From positions 3,472,001 through 3,536,000 of the forward strand of contig JAJQJQ010000006.1 in the NCBI GenBank assembly GCA_028622995.1: DNA of 64,000 nucleotides. The letters are read 5' to 3'. Shown piece after piece: positions 22,753-35,173 of this stretch (position 1 is the first letter of the stretch; each line of letters starts with the position of its first letter). Below the pieces are notes generated by a model. That model was not told the origin of the DNA, made no database searches, and was given only the letters and a program-made list of their open reading frames with translations. The position numbers were made by a program, and so were the translations under genes. The DNA comes from Panagrolaimus kolymaensis (Eukaryota > Nematoda > Chromadorea > Rhabditida > Panagrolaimidae).

Positions 22753-24381
22753 ATGGCTACTTCTCGAGCAATTGGTATTGATTTAGGTACAACTTATTCA
22801 TGCGTTGGTGTTTTTGAAAATGGAAATGTGGAAATTATTGCTAATAATTTTGGTAATCGAACTACTCCATCCATTGTTAGTTTTGATGATGGTGAAGGAA
22901 TTGTTGGTGAAGCAGCTAAAGAACAAATGCCCCGTTTACCTAAAAATACTATTTTTGCTGTAAAGCGTTTGATTGGTCGTCGATTTGATGATCCTTTGGT
23001 TAAAAAGGATATGAAAGATTGGCCATTTTATGTTACATCATCGAATGGAAATGCTGCAATTAAAATTGAAACTGATAGTGAAAAAGACATTTATGTTCCA
23101 GAAGAAATTAGTGCTTTAATTTTAAATCATATGAAAAAGATGGCTGAATCATATTTGGGTCATTCTGTTTCTGATGCAGTTATTACAGTTCCCGCATATT
23201 TTACTGATGCTCAAAGACAAGCAACCATTGATGCAGGAAAGATAGCAGGCTTGAATGTTTTACAAATTATTAATGAACCCACTGCTGCAGCATTAGCATA
23301 TGGATTCAAAAAAGATAAAAAGGAAGAAATTTATCTTGTTTATGATCTTGGGGGAGGCACTTTTGATGTTTCACTCATCAAAGTTCATGATGGATATTGT
23401 CAAGTTCTCGCAGTTTCGGGTGATGATCATCTTGGTGGAGAAGATTTTGATCAACGCCTTATCAAATATTGCATTGAAGAATTCAAGCGTAAAGATAAAT
23501 ACAATGTTTCTACCAATCCTCGAGCCCTTGCTCGTTTACGAAATGCGTGTGAAAAAGCTAAGCGAGTTTTAAGCTGCAAATCTTCTGCCACAATTTCATT
23601 GGATCTTGGTGATAATGATTTACAATGCAAAATTACTCAAGCTCGTTTTAATGAACTTTGTGCCGATCTAATTGAACGCACAATTGCTCCAGTTAAAGAA
23701 GCATTAAATTTTGCTGGCATTGATAAAGCTGCCATCGCTGATGTCATTCTTGTTGGTGGTTCAACTCGAATTCCATTAGTTCAAAAAACTTTGAAAGAAT
23801 TTTTTGATGGAAAAGAATTAAAATCTAATATTAATGCAGATGAAGCAGTTGCTTATGGCGCCACCCTTCTTGCCGCATATTTAACTTCATGCACAGATAC
23901 AAGCATCAAAAATATTCGACTTCTTGATGTTACTCCTCATTCCCTTGGTATTAGTACTCGGGATAAAAATCATTCTGGAATGTTTGCAAAGGTAATTGAA
24001 CGAAATACTCGATTCCCCATTGAAAAAACCTGCCGTTTCACCACCACATATAATAATGAAACAAATATCAGCGTTCGAGTTTTTGAAGGAGAAAATGAAT
24101 TTGTTGATAAAAATCGAATGCTTGGAAAATTTACATTAGAGATTCCACCCGCCCCAGCTGGAAATCCATCAATTTTAGTTACATTCAAAATTGATGAAAA
24201 TGGAATTCTCAATGTTTCAGCTGTGGATCAAAAAAGTGGAAATGAAAATTCCATTAAAATTCATAATGATAAAGGTCGGCTTTCTCAATCAGAAATTGTT
24301 CAAATGATTGAAGATATCAAAATTAATATTCCCGAAAATGAAGAAAATGAAGATGAAGGAGAAGAACCATTCATTTTTTAA
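22753..24381 (+). CDS. Hsp70 family chaperone, intronless and lacking the C-terminal lid
   Basis: ATP-driven cytosolic-type Hsp70. A single exon encodes 542 aa, where canonical members have about 640. The nucleotide-binding domain (residues 1-385) is complete, with [24 protein letters not shown], and VGGSTRIP; the substrate-binding beta domain (about 395-510) is present. The protein stops just after [16 protein letters not shown], so the alpha-helical lid and C-terminal EEVD are replaced by a short acidic tail ([14 protein letters not shown]). The reading frame is clean, so this is not an obvious decayed pseudogene. In an intron-rich genome the lack of introns suits a heat-inducible or retrocopied Hsp70. 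An ER form is unlikely because there is no signal peptide or KDEL. Confidence 0.93.
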   Translation: MATSRAIGIDLGTTYSCVGVFENGNVEIIANNFGNRTTPSIVSFDDGEGIVGEAAKEQMPRLPKNTIFAVKRLIGRRFDDPLVKKDMKDWPFYVTSSNGNAAIKIETDSEKDIYVPEEISALILNHMKKMAESYLGHSVSDAVITVPAYFTDAQRQATIDAGKIAGLNVLQIINEPTAAALAYGFKKDKKEEIYLVYDLGGGTFDVSLIKVHDGYCQVLAVSGDDHLGGEDFDQRLIKYCIEEFKRKDKYNVSTNPRALARLRNACEKAKRVLSCKSSATISLDLGDNDLQCKITQARFNELCADLIERTIAPVKEALNFAGIDKAAIADVILVGGSTRIPLVQKTLKEFFDGKELKSNINADEAVAYGATLLAAYLTSCTDTSIKNIRLLDVTPHSLGISTRDKNHSGMFAKVIERNTRFPIEKTCRFTTTYNNETNISVRVFEGENEFVDKNRMLGKFTLEIPPAPAGNPSILVTFKIDENGILNVSAVDQKSGNENSIKIHNDKGRLSQSEIVQMIEDIKINIPENEENEDEGEEPFIF

Positions 24382-24476
24382 TTTCTTTGTAATATTTTCT
24401 CATTGAGCATTTTTTGCCTTTCTTTCTTTGTATGTATTTATTTATTATTGCATTTTTTTTATTACTTTTTTCTATT

Positions 24477-24880
24477 GTGCTTTTACTCGATACGGACAAT
24501 AAAATTATTAAAAATCAACAAAACTTTTCTTTATGATATGAATAAAATCATGATAAATTATTTACGATATGCTTGAAATAAATTTAAGGTGTAGTTATAT
24601 GACTTGAAATGGTGGCATAAATCTTTTTTGGCTGTGGACCACCTCGTAGAACCAAAGTAGAATCTGTTGAGCTGAATGAAAATTTGATTGGAACTCCTCT
24701 CGCAACATCGTAAGCATTGAAGAAAAGATTTTGTAAACCTCATTGATATGGAGTTAAAAAAAGTTGGAATTTTTCCATCTGAATCAAACCATTGTGTATC
24801 AATGAAAATATGGGCATGTGGCTAAGTACAGTACGACTTTGGCTCCATTGCCTTTGCAAAATAAGGACATATGCGTGTAT
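24477..24880 (-). pseudogene. Truncated chemoreceptor pseudogene, copy of the gene at 30085-31379
   Basis: This segment is nearly identical to the 3' flank and last exon of the chemoreceptor at 29980-30260, then jumps to sequence matching 30640-30780 in the preceding exon. About 385 bp, including the intervening intron, are missing; the breakpoints share TAAAA. Stops interrupt what remains (for example in the stretch matching the third exon). Same orientation as the intact gene. Confidence 0.9.
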
Positions 24881-25363
24881 TTGTTTTTAAAATGACAAAC
24901 GTTTTGATAACTAATATGTGGTGGTGGCTTCATTGAGTTTTGTTTTTAATTGAAATAAAAATCCATTTATCTTTATTTTTATTTTTTTTTTTGCTTTAAT
25001 AGATAACATCTTTTTTACAAATACATAAACGTGCTTGAAACATTATTTCAAAACGGAAAAAAACGAAAAAACAAAACTATGATTCAATCTAACGCAATGC
25101 AAAATCCATTTTTAGTAAATATACCCAAAATTTCCTATTGGTATTATTTATTTAACAACAAAAAAATGAAAATTATTAATTATGCAAGCCGGGTGACATG
25201 GCTTCGTTTAAATCCTGTATTACATATTTTTGCCGAATGAGAAAAAGTTTGAATGAATAATGAAAAAATTTGCATAAAAATTTTAAACCGACGTGAAACA
25301 ATCATACATCATAATTTCATTCAGTTGTTGGCTGAATAACGACGAGTTCGATTCAATAAAGCT
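24881..25363. other. Intergenic region
   Basis: AT-rich spacer between the receptor pseudogene and the unrecognised gene. Nothing else supported. Confidence 0.4.
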
Positions 25364-28300
25364 ATGGCAGCCCCGTCTCACAATTACAATACTCGATATC
25401 GTCTAAATCGTACTCGATATCGTCTAAATCGTTTAGCAGGTAAGTAGTTTTTAAAATTTGATTGTTAAACCATTACAATAAATTTGTTTATTTCAGCTCA
25501 GCTTAATGAAGAAGCTCCTCAACAGCCTCAAGTAAGTTGCAATTACATGGATTTATTCACACTTTAAAATCTGGCATTTTAGGAAGATTCAATCAAAGAC
25601 AATGTTCATGATTCTGATGTCAATGCTCCTGGATCACCTTCAAAAGAACTACAGCATAATGTAAGTTTAATTTGTAAAGTAAACATGGAATATTCGCTGT
25701 ACGAATAGCTCGGAAACAATTCAAAATGTCTAAATAAACCCACAATAAAACTATTATATGTCTTACAATTTGATTTAATTTGGTATTTTTTTAGGAAGAT
25801 TCAAACAATAAGAAGAAATTTGGTAATAGGAGAAATGTCACATTAGCTGATTTTCTTAGACCACCTCCTAATGATCAGCATCAAACAGTAAGTTGTTCTA
25901 TTTACTGCAATACTTTTTGAAATAACAAAATTTTAGAATACACTTTTACGAACTCCAAGCTCTAGTGATTCTGAGGATTCTATGAATGATGTAAGTTTTT
26001 CTTTAAAAACATTTTCACCAGTGTTGTTCCTTGTCATTTTTCCCGCCCGTCGCCCGCTCGCCGCCCGCGGCATTTCCAAAAACTCGCCCGCGCCCGCCCG
26101 AGCGCCCGTCATTTTTTCAAAAGAACGCCCGCGCCCGCCCGCATGCTCTTTTTTTCTCAAAAAAGCAAAATATGACTAAAAAAATTGAAAATATTTTAAT
26201 AAAATTTTTTTTGCATGTGCATATATTTAAAAATACTGTGCTACAAATTATATTATTTACAATTATTTCATTATAATTATTCGAGGACAAAAAACAAAAA
26301 GAGTAAATGGAAGAAAAAAAAATTTAAAAATTTTAAATCAAATATCGCCAGCATTTTTGTAGCCCTCCGCCCGCCCGCCGCCCGCAAAATTTCCAAAACT
26401 CCGCCCGTCGCCCGCCCGCCGCCCGCGGGCGGGCGCCTGCGGGCGGCTCGCGGGCGGGCGAAGAGCGGGCGAAGGAACATCACTGATTTTCACTATGCAA
26501 ACAATGATGAAGCCACTGGACGAAGACGAATTTATGATCATTTTATTTTGAGATTTTTTCAAAGAGGTCTATTGTATTTAAGCCTAGTTTAGTAGTAAAA
26601 TTACCACAAAAAAATTTTATTATTCTAAAATACAGGAAAAACTAAGTGCATTGGAATTGTGGTTAAGGAATTAGGGGCAATTATATACAAAATAAGAGCA
26701 CGTATTTAGTAGACAACAATTAATATTTTTGGTTTCAGGGCATTGATAAAGAAAGTGACCTTAGTGATTATGCTTTCGAAGATCCTGCTCCAAGTCCATG
26801 TATTTCAGAAGATGATGATTATGGGTATGAAGATGTAAGCTTATACATAAAATTATTGCATAATATTTCTTTATTTTTCAGGCTAAAGAATATTCTAAAA
26901 TTTTGCGCAGAAGCCAATTAACTTGCGAAAAAACAACAAAAGATATTAAGTTTATGGAAAAGCATTTACAAGCTTATTGGTAAGTTGAAATTACATTTTT
27001 TTGAATAATTTTTTCCAAAGATTTTGCCTGCTTATCATAGACATATACCAAGCAGGTAATAAAGGAATAGTCAATTACTTTATTCGAGTTTATTCAATCA
27101 AATATTTTTATTGATTTAATGCAAAAAATACTGTTATGTATCTAGTTCATTACATAACATTGGGTAATGTTTTGGGTAATGTTTATTATTAAGCTGGCAA
27201 CCCTAAAGCTACTTATACTTTCATATTCAACAAATAATAAGAGAACAGCTACAAAAATTATGGGCTTTTTTATTCACTTTCTTTTAACCACAATTATGGC
27301 TTTAAATTTACAAAGATTACAAATAGTCCTTTTGGAGAATCGCCCATAATGTAACCAGAATAAATTCAATAAATAATAACTTACTTTAAATTATTTTAAT
27401 AATATGGGCGAAACAGAATACCTTTTAAGTCATCGGAAAGATCCAAACAATATCCTAATTCAATTGCTTTTGTTACCAATCTTCTTGTGCGATAGGATGA
27501 TGTTTAAAATGCATATCCATAGGCTGACGAATAATAAACCCTGATATAGAATGATCAAACTGCGGCCATGATGGCTTAAATTACAGTAAAAACTGGAAAA
27601 AATTAAATATTATGTCTAAATTTAGAAGTTCATCTTCTTCCAATACGAAACAAAAAAAAGCACTTATAATCCTATTTTAAAACTAAAAGGAATATATATT
27701 ATGTTTCAGGGAAGGTGTTAAATTTTTGAATGAATCAAGAAAGAAAATCATCAATGAACTCAATGGACAACTATCAAAATCAAGAAAATTCTCTAATCCT
27801 GACGTTACTCTTTTTAATTCCAAAATAAGATCAATTGAATTCGACTTGAATATAGGCATACCAGTTATTTCAAAATTGAAAGCTACGTTTATTCGAGATT
27901 CTCAAGAACAACAAGTGTCATATCAAGGTTTCAAATTTTCACTTGCTAGGTCAAATATTTATTTCTGTACATATAATATGGCTCCAACTAATATATTGTT
28001 TGGTATCTTCGGCTGCGCCGCTCATCTGTATATTGATGACAAAGGATTTCTTCAACCTAGAAGTACTATGAGACATTATCATGGTAATGTCAAAGAAGTT
28101 AGTCAATCATTTTCTAAAATGCACATTTTTTATTTTTCAATTTTAGGGCTATAAAGTTCGGTCTCTTGTTGCACCAAAATGTGATCCTGTAAAAATACAT
28201 CGACTTACTTCTGAAGGTGAAAAAGCAGGAAAGCGCTTTAAATTAAATCAATTTTTAAATGGAAAGTTACAAGAAACTGATGAATACAGGTAAGTGTAGC

Positions 28301-28603
28301 AATCAGTGTTTTTAACAACCAAATAATTATAAAACTACTTATTTTAGAAAGAAACTTTATGAAATAGCCGACAAAAAAAATATTATTGACAAACAATTGG
28401 GGAAGTTAAGAGCATTATTGAATGATGATGAACTTGGAGAGAGTGAGTTTTAAAACATTTACCATATCCGCTTTTGAGCTTGTGAAGATATCCAAGATAT
28501 TAAATTATGATTTCAATTTTTAGCTGATCAAAATTATTTATCGTCTTTCATAGAATGGATCAAATACCTGCTTCAACATGTTAGAATTGATAATATCCAC
28601 TAA
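25364..28603 (+). CDS. Unrecognised 411-aa protein with an acidic, low-complexity N-terminal half
   Basis: I do not recognise the family. Exons 25364-25439, 25497-25531, 25583-25660, 25795-25887, 25937-25990, 26739-26834, 26882-26979, 27710-28097, 28147-28289, 28348-28442, 28524-28603; every junction keeps frame. The N-terminus carries a tandem TRYRLNR pair from a 21-nt direct repeat. Residues 26-145 are acidic and Ser/Asp-rich, with EDS repeats at exon starts. The C-terminal 240 residues look folded: a basic helix (SRKKIINELNGQLSKSRK), a beta-rich core including NIYFCTYNMAPTNILFGIFG, and charged helices (KKLYEIADKKN, LGKLRALLNDDELGE). No signal peptide or membrane span. Two long introns hold a hAT-type element (26019-26485) and a region of unexplained sequence (26980-27709). 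A nuclear or chromatin role is possible from composition, but this is a guess. Confidence 0.65.
26019..26485. mobile_element. Non-autonomous hAT-type element with GC-rich arms and 8-bp target duplication
   Basis: Lies in the intron after exon 5 of the unrecognised gene. ATTTTCAC occurs immediately before (26011-26018) and after (26486-26493) the element. The ends are inverted: CAGTGTTGTTCCTT at the left and its near reverse complement AAGGAACATCACTG at the right, the CAGTG start and 8-bp duplication expected for hAT. Just inside each end lie GC-rich arms built from CGCCCG/CCCGC units, in opposite orientation, around an AT-rich core. Very unlike the AT-rich surroundings. No transposase. Confidence 0.9.
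26980..27709. other. Long intron with unexplained content
   Basis: Seventy-odd percent AT, 730 bp against about 50 for neighbouring introns. On the minus strand, near 27420-27590, two short open stretches read in different frames (one containing FIIRQPMDMHFKHH, another IELGYCLDLSDDLKG), which look more protein-like than chance but carry stops. This could be a decayed gene piece or an old insertion. Confidence 0.3.
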
Positions 28604-30084
28604 TACAATTTATTTGCTGCAACTTCATCCATTTTTTACCAATAGAAAGAAGTGAAGAAAAAAGATATGCTGAATTATAACATGTTTTAATATGGATGGT
28701 GCAAAATGACTTCATTGGAACGCTGGATGCTATTCTTAATGGTTTTTGATATTTACTGAAGTAAACTTCGCGATTTAAACATTTTTATTTATGCTTTGTT
28801 TGAATGTGTTATTATGATGTGATAAGAAGCAATAAAAATTTTACATTTTTTCCATTTTGTTTGTTACCGGTGCATTCTCATTTTAATCTTTTCCAATTAA
28901 CCAGAATCAATACCAAAATATTGTTTTATAATTGACTTTAACAACCCAAGAAAAATGCGTTTCATTCATTCCATATCGTCATTTTCCATAAACTTTCTGG
29001 AGAATTTATTATTCTTGTATTTTTTGCTTGAACTTAATTAGGTACCGGCATGTACATTTGGCCAAACGAATGCCAAAGAAAAAAGATGGCAACGATGTCA
29101 TTTGAATTTTTAAAATTTTAAATGCATTAATTCATTTATGTTTTATCCATGTTATTTTTTGATCTTTATCTCATCGGAAATCCCGTAGAAAACTGTTATT
29201 GACATATCCAATTATTATATATCGAAAAAAGGGAAAAATGGGGAGAAAAGTCGTTTTTTATTTTTCCTGAGCCAGATGACAGGTTGAATGGTTTTTATTT
29301 TTTGATAATCTAATTCCTCACATAAAAATACATATTTTAAAATTAACTCTCGGAGGCCACTCAAGAGAAAAGTCACTTTTCCAAAGCAAAAACCAAAAAA
29401 TTAATAGAAAATGTGGGCATCAGCAAGTAAAAAATGTTACTTTTTCTTGTTTTTCATTTGCAACATGCAAAAAATCAAAGGGGAAGAAAACCTTTTTCGT
29501 TGCCATTTTTTAATTCAGAAGTAAATAATAAAACCTTGATATCTTAATTGAGAGTTTATTAAAATTTATTTTCGCTTCTATCATTAAATTCCCCGTATTT
29601 GAAAGTACCTATCCCTCTAAACCATACATCAAAACAAAGAAACTTCATTTTTTGCTTGCCGGTCCCTAAACTTAATTATGCCTTTTTAATTATTTTCAAA
29701 TGCAACGAAACTGCTGTTTCTGCATTCCAAAAGCAAAGCCCTTTTTTATTTTAGTCTTATGTATCTGATATTTATGCTTGAAATAAATAAATATGCCTAA
29801 AGTCAAGAAAACTTTTATTGATTCATTTTCACTTTACTTTCTTCGATAAAAGTTAGTAAGCGAAACATTTTATAAACAAAAAACTTTATCACTTTAGCGT
29901 CGATTCACAATGAAGCCGTTCAAGATGGTTAAAAATTATTCTTTTTTTTTACAAATATATGATTTAAAATTTTTTTATTATGCTTTTACTCGATACGAAC
30001 AATAAAATTATTAAAAACCCAAAACTTTTCTTAATGATATGAATAAAATCATGATAAATTATTTACGATATGCTTGAAATAAAT
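28604..30084. other. Intergenic region
   Basis: AT-rich spacer between convergent genes. Its right end (29980-30084) is the chemoreceptor 3' flank, which is duplicated at 24477. Nothing else supported. Confidence 0.4.
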
Positions 30085-31379
30085 TTAAGGTGTAGTTATG
30101 TGACTTGAAATGGTGGCATAAATCTTTTTTGGTTGTGGACCACTTCGTAAAACCAACGTTGAATCCGTTGAACTGAATGAAAATTTGATTGGAACTCCTC
30201 TCGCAACATCGTAAGTATTGAAGAAGAGATTCTGTAAAGCTCGTCGATATGGAGTTAAAACCATTAAAGCCACCAATGGATTAAATACGGGACTCCATGA
30301 CATTGTTAACATTGCAATGAAACTTGTAATTGGTACATCTGTTAAAACTGTATGAAGGCCCATTGGAATTACGAGAGTTAAAAGTGGAATCAAAGCTTGA
30401 ATAATAAGCACTCGAGTAATTTGTCTTTGAAGTAATCGCGTTTTAGTTGACATGCTTTTTTCAACTGATTTTAATTTTAAAGTTATTGCAATGGAACATA
30501 TTGTTGCTATTGCGTATGGTATGAGAACCAAAAATGATGCAAGAAATCGAACTTGGTTTCCAGTTTCATCATTCTAAAAATGTTTTTATTTTTCATTCTT
30601 TAATAACTTTCATTTTTTTTAAACTCACGTAATACGCAGCATAAAAAGTTGGAATTTTTCCATCTGAATCAAACCATTGTGTATCAATGAAAAAATGTGC
30701 ATGTGGTTCAGTATTATGCGATTTTGGCTCCATTGCTCTTGCAAAAAGAAGAACATAAGCTAGAGTAAAACCAATAGGAATTGAAACCATTGCTAAGAAG
30801 AATGTTAATGAAAGTTCACGCGATCTAAAAAATGAATGAATGCACTTTGTTATTGCTTTTATTTTATAGCCAACCTAACAATTAAATTGCATCGATAAAT
30901 AAAATGAACTGGAATGGTGGTAATGCATAAATACAAGCAAAAAAGATGAAACATAGTCATCATGAAACTAAAGGGCTCAGGCAAACGTGGAAGTAAGCCA
31001 CTTGGAACCACGTAATAAACATCATCGTGCACGAAAAAGCTCTGAAAGAAAAAAGCTAATTTAAATTCTTTAAAATAAAAGGTAATTAGAAAATTTTTAA
31101 ACTAAGTTACTGTAACTTGGGAAACCACAAAAGCATTTTCATCAATTTTTTATATCGCAAAAAATTACTTACAGCTTGATTGAGCATTGCAAAAAATGCA
31201 TACATGACATCAATTAAAATAGAAAATACTAAAACTTTTTTATATGGTTTTAGACCGGATTTGGATTTGGTTAAAACTAAATACAATAAAATAAAATTAA
31301 GTCCAAGTGAAATAGTATCAGCAAGTAAATAATTGACATAACGAGTTTTTCGAAGAAATGGATCAGCTGCATGAAACAT
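30085..31379 (-). CDS. Nematode chemoreceptor-type 7TM GPCR (Str superfamily, srd-like)
   Basis: Candidate chemosensory receptor of sensory neurons. Exons on the minus strand: 31379-31173, 31041-30875, 30824-30629, 30573-30085; 352 aa, the usual size. Seven hydrophobic segments can be traced. Family signs: short N-terminus before TM1; an FIYRC motif after TM3, corresponding to the DRY position; the TM6 entry [16 protein letters not shown] followed by ALIPLL, as in Str/Srd receptors; and the TM7 end [17 protein letters not shown]. Assignment to srd rather than str or srh is tentative. A partial pseudogene copy lies at 24477-24880. Confidence 0.85.
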
Positions 31380-34300
31380 ATTTTTTCTTACTTTTTTGCG
31401 AAGAGGAATTTTTTGATATGTGGTTTTGAAAGGCGAGGTAAGATGTTGATATATTTATACGGATGCCAGGAAGCTGAACCAATAGAGTTCAAATTTTCAG
31501 ATATTACTTTTTGTATCCCACGTTCTTTCTTTCTGCTTCACAAAAAAAACAGTGTTGTCGTTAAAAGGCGCCAAAGAAGAATGAAATACCAATTACGTGG
31601 CTTTCTAAAAATTAATTTCAAATAATAATTTTTATTGCTTATCTTTAAAAAAAACTATTTAAAAAACAATGAGCATAAATTTTCAAAAAAGTATGAATGA
31701 ATTGCGTGAGATCGGCTCTCATAAAGTTCAAGAATAAGTTTGTTTGTTTTTTTATTTCATGGTGATACGGTAAAGTCTGTCAAAATACAAATTTTCAAAC
31801 ACGTAAAAACAGAAATTGTATTTCTATTATTTAAAAAGTTTTTTAAAGGTAAGTTCAAAAGTATAAGAGCTTTTTGTTTTAATAAAAAGGCTATTTTAGA
31901 AAATTTCTCTAAAATTGTCCGGAAACGAGAAAGTTTATAATATTCTTTTATCATGTTTGTAAAAATATTATAGTATCCAAATAATTATTAAACCCATAAA
32001 AAGGAAATAATTTAAGCTTTAATCTATGTTGCAAGTGTTATTATCGTGACCTAATATATTTTTTTAATGCTGAAATGTGACATATTTTATCTCAACCTCC
32101 ACAGACATGATAAGAATAGCAACATTCTATGGCGTTTCCTCCATAAATTTACAATGGTTGTTTTTCTCTTTAAAAAAATTCGAAATTAAAAGTGACAACC
32201 TTTAAATAATTCACAACATTGCGTTTTTGCAGCAAAAGAAAAATTAGGCATGGTTCAAATGCTTTTGTTCGTTTGCTTGACGAAAAACCAAAAATCATAA
32301 AGTCAAAATAAAGCAAAAAATAAATTTGAACCTTTATTTAATTTTATTTTTGTTTGTTGATGCCAATTACAAAAACGCAGGTGTATCTTTAATAAAATTA
32401 TTGTCAAAAATTCGATTATTTTTAGGAACAAAAAAGCTACAAAAAATAAAAAAACAATATTTACATATTCTAAACAACTACACAAAATTGCTGCTATAAA
32501 AAAAATTTATTTTGGTATAACAAAATTAAAAGACCACCTAAGACGATGAAAAAACTGCTAAAGTGTATTTATAAAAAAGCTTCTCTTTTTTTTCCCCGTG
32601 TAATTTGAAACTCTTGGCTTTTTTTATATTTTTTTTGATGGGCAATAAAAAAGAAAGAAAATAAGCTCAAGATAGATTGTTTAAAGTAGCAGCAAACAAT
32701 AAGTAAATATTATTTACATACATGAGAAGCAAAGATAGTTGAATACCCAAAAGGTTGAAAATAAAGTTAAAAGTATGTGAATCACGGGAGGTCAGTAATT
32801 TTTTTTTCAGAAATTTTAAAGCATATGGGTTTCTCCTATGAGGTTGGAAGGCTTTATCCATTCTCAAGAGACATAGGTAATTAATTAGAAACTTATTTTA
32901 GTTAAGGCTCTAGCGGTGTTGAAGAGTGTTAAAGGAATAGCATTGCACGATTACACATCTCTTAAGATAGTCGTTATCTCTTTTTAATTATTTAGTGTTT
33001 AACAAGATTGAGTAACCCAAAAATAGCTTCCTTTAACAGATTATCTGCAAACTAACCTTGCTCAACAATGCAACGCGCTTTCAAATGTGGCTTTCTTAAT
33101 ATTAATATTAAAAAATTGCACTCACAATGGCCGCAAAAAAATTCTTGAAACTGAAGCAATGAAACGGCACTCCGCCTATCGTCTAAATTCTTTTAGTTTT
33201 TTAATTTCATCCACCCTCAGTTTTTTCTTTCATTTGCTTACTTGAAACAAAGCAATGCTTTTATGAAGAAGAAAAACCTAATTTAGTTTTATTAACTAAC
33301 GCATTTAAGCTATAATTTGACGTGAAACTAATCCTTATAACTTTAGTCTTGAAATTTTTGGTATATAAAAAATGCATTTTCCTGGAGTCAAAAAAAAGCG
33401 GCACAACAAAAAACCACAATAATTATTAAAACAAAATTAAAAGAAAGTTTTGAACAATACCTTTGTATCTTTAAAAGCCGGATTCGAAGTTTCAACTCCA
33501 AAAAAAAGTTAAATGTCTAAAAAATATCCGCTTTTTAAAAAGGTTAGAAGTTGCATTGAAGCAGAAAAAAGAAAAAAGTTGACAAACATTTTTTTACGCA
33601 TGGTTTAAAACTTTTTAGAGCTGAAAAATTTTTTTATGTCCAAAAAGTCCATAGTATATTTAATGGTTAAGAGGTCATTAACAAACAGAAGTAACATTAT
33701 CCATACTTTTGTGGAGGAGGAAATGTTTGTTTGACATCTTGACATCTGGAGAACCCTCTCTCACTAATTATCACTTCTTTTTTAAGCAAGCAAAAAGCTA
33801 AAACAAAAATGATGAACGCTGCATGAAACGAATTACTTTCAATAAATCCCTTTTATTAATTTTTGTTGTTGCTGCAAACAAAGAATGTGTGTTTTAAGAA
33901 ATGAAAAAGGCATGAGTCAATTATCGGTAACAGCAAAAAACAAAAAAGAGTTAAACAAAATGTGATTCTTTGTACCTAGATGTTTTTTAGAAAAAAAAAA
34001 GTAATAATCTGTAAATGGAAAAAATGATTTCTAAAAGGACGAGAAGATTATCTCTTAGTGTTTTATGTTCTTCCTCCTTACACGTTAATGAGAATTACCA
34101 CAAAATAAAATTAAGAACTTATAATAATTTATTTGTATTCTTACTTGAAGACAAAAAAAAATTAAGAGAAAAAAGGTTTAAAAAAATATATCCGCTTCAC
34201 TTTTTCTAATTTAAAATTTTAAATACGAAGTTTTTTTAAGTTTAAAGTACCTTTCATAAACCTTTTCCATCTTTCTTTAATAAACCAGATGTTTTTTGCC

Positions 34301-34552
34301 ATACCGCCGCCGCCTCTTCATTTAATCAAACTCTATTTTTAAAATTAAATAGACGAACGACATCCATCAAACTTCAAAACTTCCGTTCGTTTAAAAAAAA
34401 TGAAAAATTTATTTATTCTTTCAAATGGAAATAAAATATTTAAAAGTGCAAAGTTTGAAACCAAATTTTAAGAGAAAAAAAAAATGAAAAAGTTTTGAAG
34501 CAAAGTGAACGCAATTTCATCGTGGCTTTTTTTTGGGATGGATAAAGAATGT
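31380..34552. other. Intergenic region, 3.2 kb
   Basis: The largest empty stretch in the window: AT-rich, many A and T runs, only short unsupported open frames on both strands. I see no tRNA, inverted-repeat pair with target duplication or conserved coding pattern. Confidence 0.45.
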
Positions 34553-35173
34553 TTATGGCTTTGTTTGAATGGGAATGTTTCGGACTTTGGAGTCTTCAAC
34601 TTGCTTTTTGATTGATTGAACGGTAAGGACACCTTCTTTGGAAAGTTCAGATGTAACATCTTCGGGCTTCATATTTGGGGGAAGTTTGTATTTGCGGACG
34701 AAATGACGCTCGATCTGAAATTAGGAAAAAGTTAAAAAGATGGAAGCCAAAAGGTGAAACACGGTCAAGACAATAAAACTCTGGTACTTGAACGAAAAAG
34801 TAAATTACTTTTTGATGCCAAAATTATCTCTCGTTGTTACATGTATTTCTGCCACTCGTAAAAGTATGTAAAATCTTACTTTTCCATATTTATCAGTTTT
34901 TTCTTCATGATTTCCTTCAATCACGAGTTCATTTTCAACGACATTAACTTTTAATTCTTCAGGGCGGAAATGTGAAACATCGAGCTCAACCTTGAATGTA
35001 TCTTCAGTATCAACAACTTCACCAACGCCATCAGCAAATTTTTGACCATCTAAGAGATTTTTTTCTGCCCAATATGGAGTTCGAATTGAACGATCAAAAT
35101 CGATATCATCGAAGAAGCGAGTATGAAAAAATGGAGAATAAAGGGGATCACGGAATCGGCGAAGTGATGACAT
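34553..35173 (-). CDS. Small heat shock protein (HSP20/alpha-crystallin)
   Basis: ATP-independent holdase. Exons 35173-34880 and 34714-34553 give 151 aa. The alpha-crystallin domain spans about residues 50-135: DTEDTFKVELDVSHFRPEEL, VENELVIEGNHEEKTDKYG, IERHFVRKYKLPP, and LSKEGVLTVQS, with the conserved FRPEE and GxLT elements. The C-terminal extension has RNIPIQ, a match to the I-x-I anchoring motif. It resembles the HSP16/SIP-1 groups of nematodes. A possible heat shock element lies 280 bp upstream at 35451-35468. Confidence 0.95.

Noticed and set aside
26031..26562. Several Arg/Ala/Pro-rich open frames over the GC-rich arms.
   Set aside because: They are translations of CGCCCG repeats within a transposon, present on both strands, without any family resemblance.
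31380..34552. Search for tRNA, microRNA or MITE structures in the 3.2-kb gap.
   Set aside because: I looked for cloverleaf boxes and paired inverted repeats and found none I could support; small hairpins in A/T runs are not distinctive.
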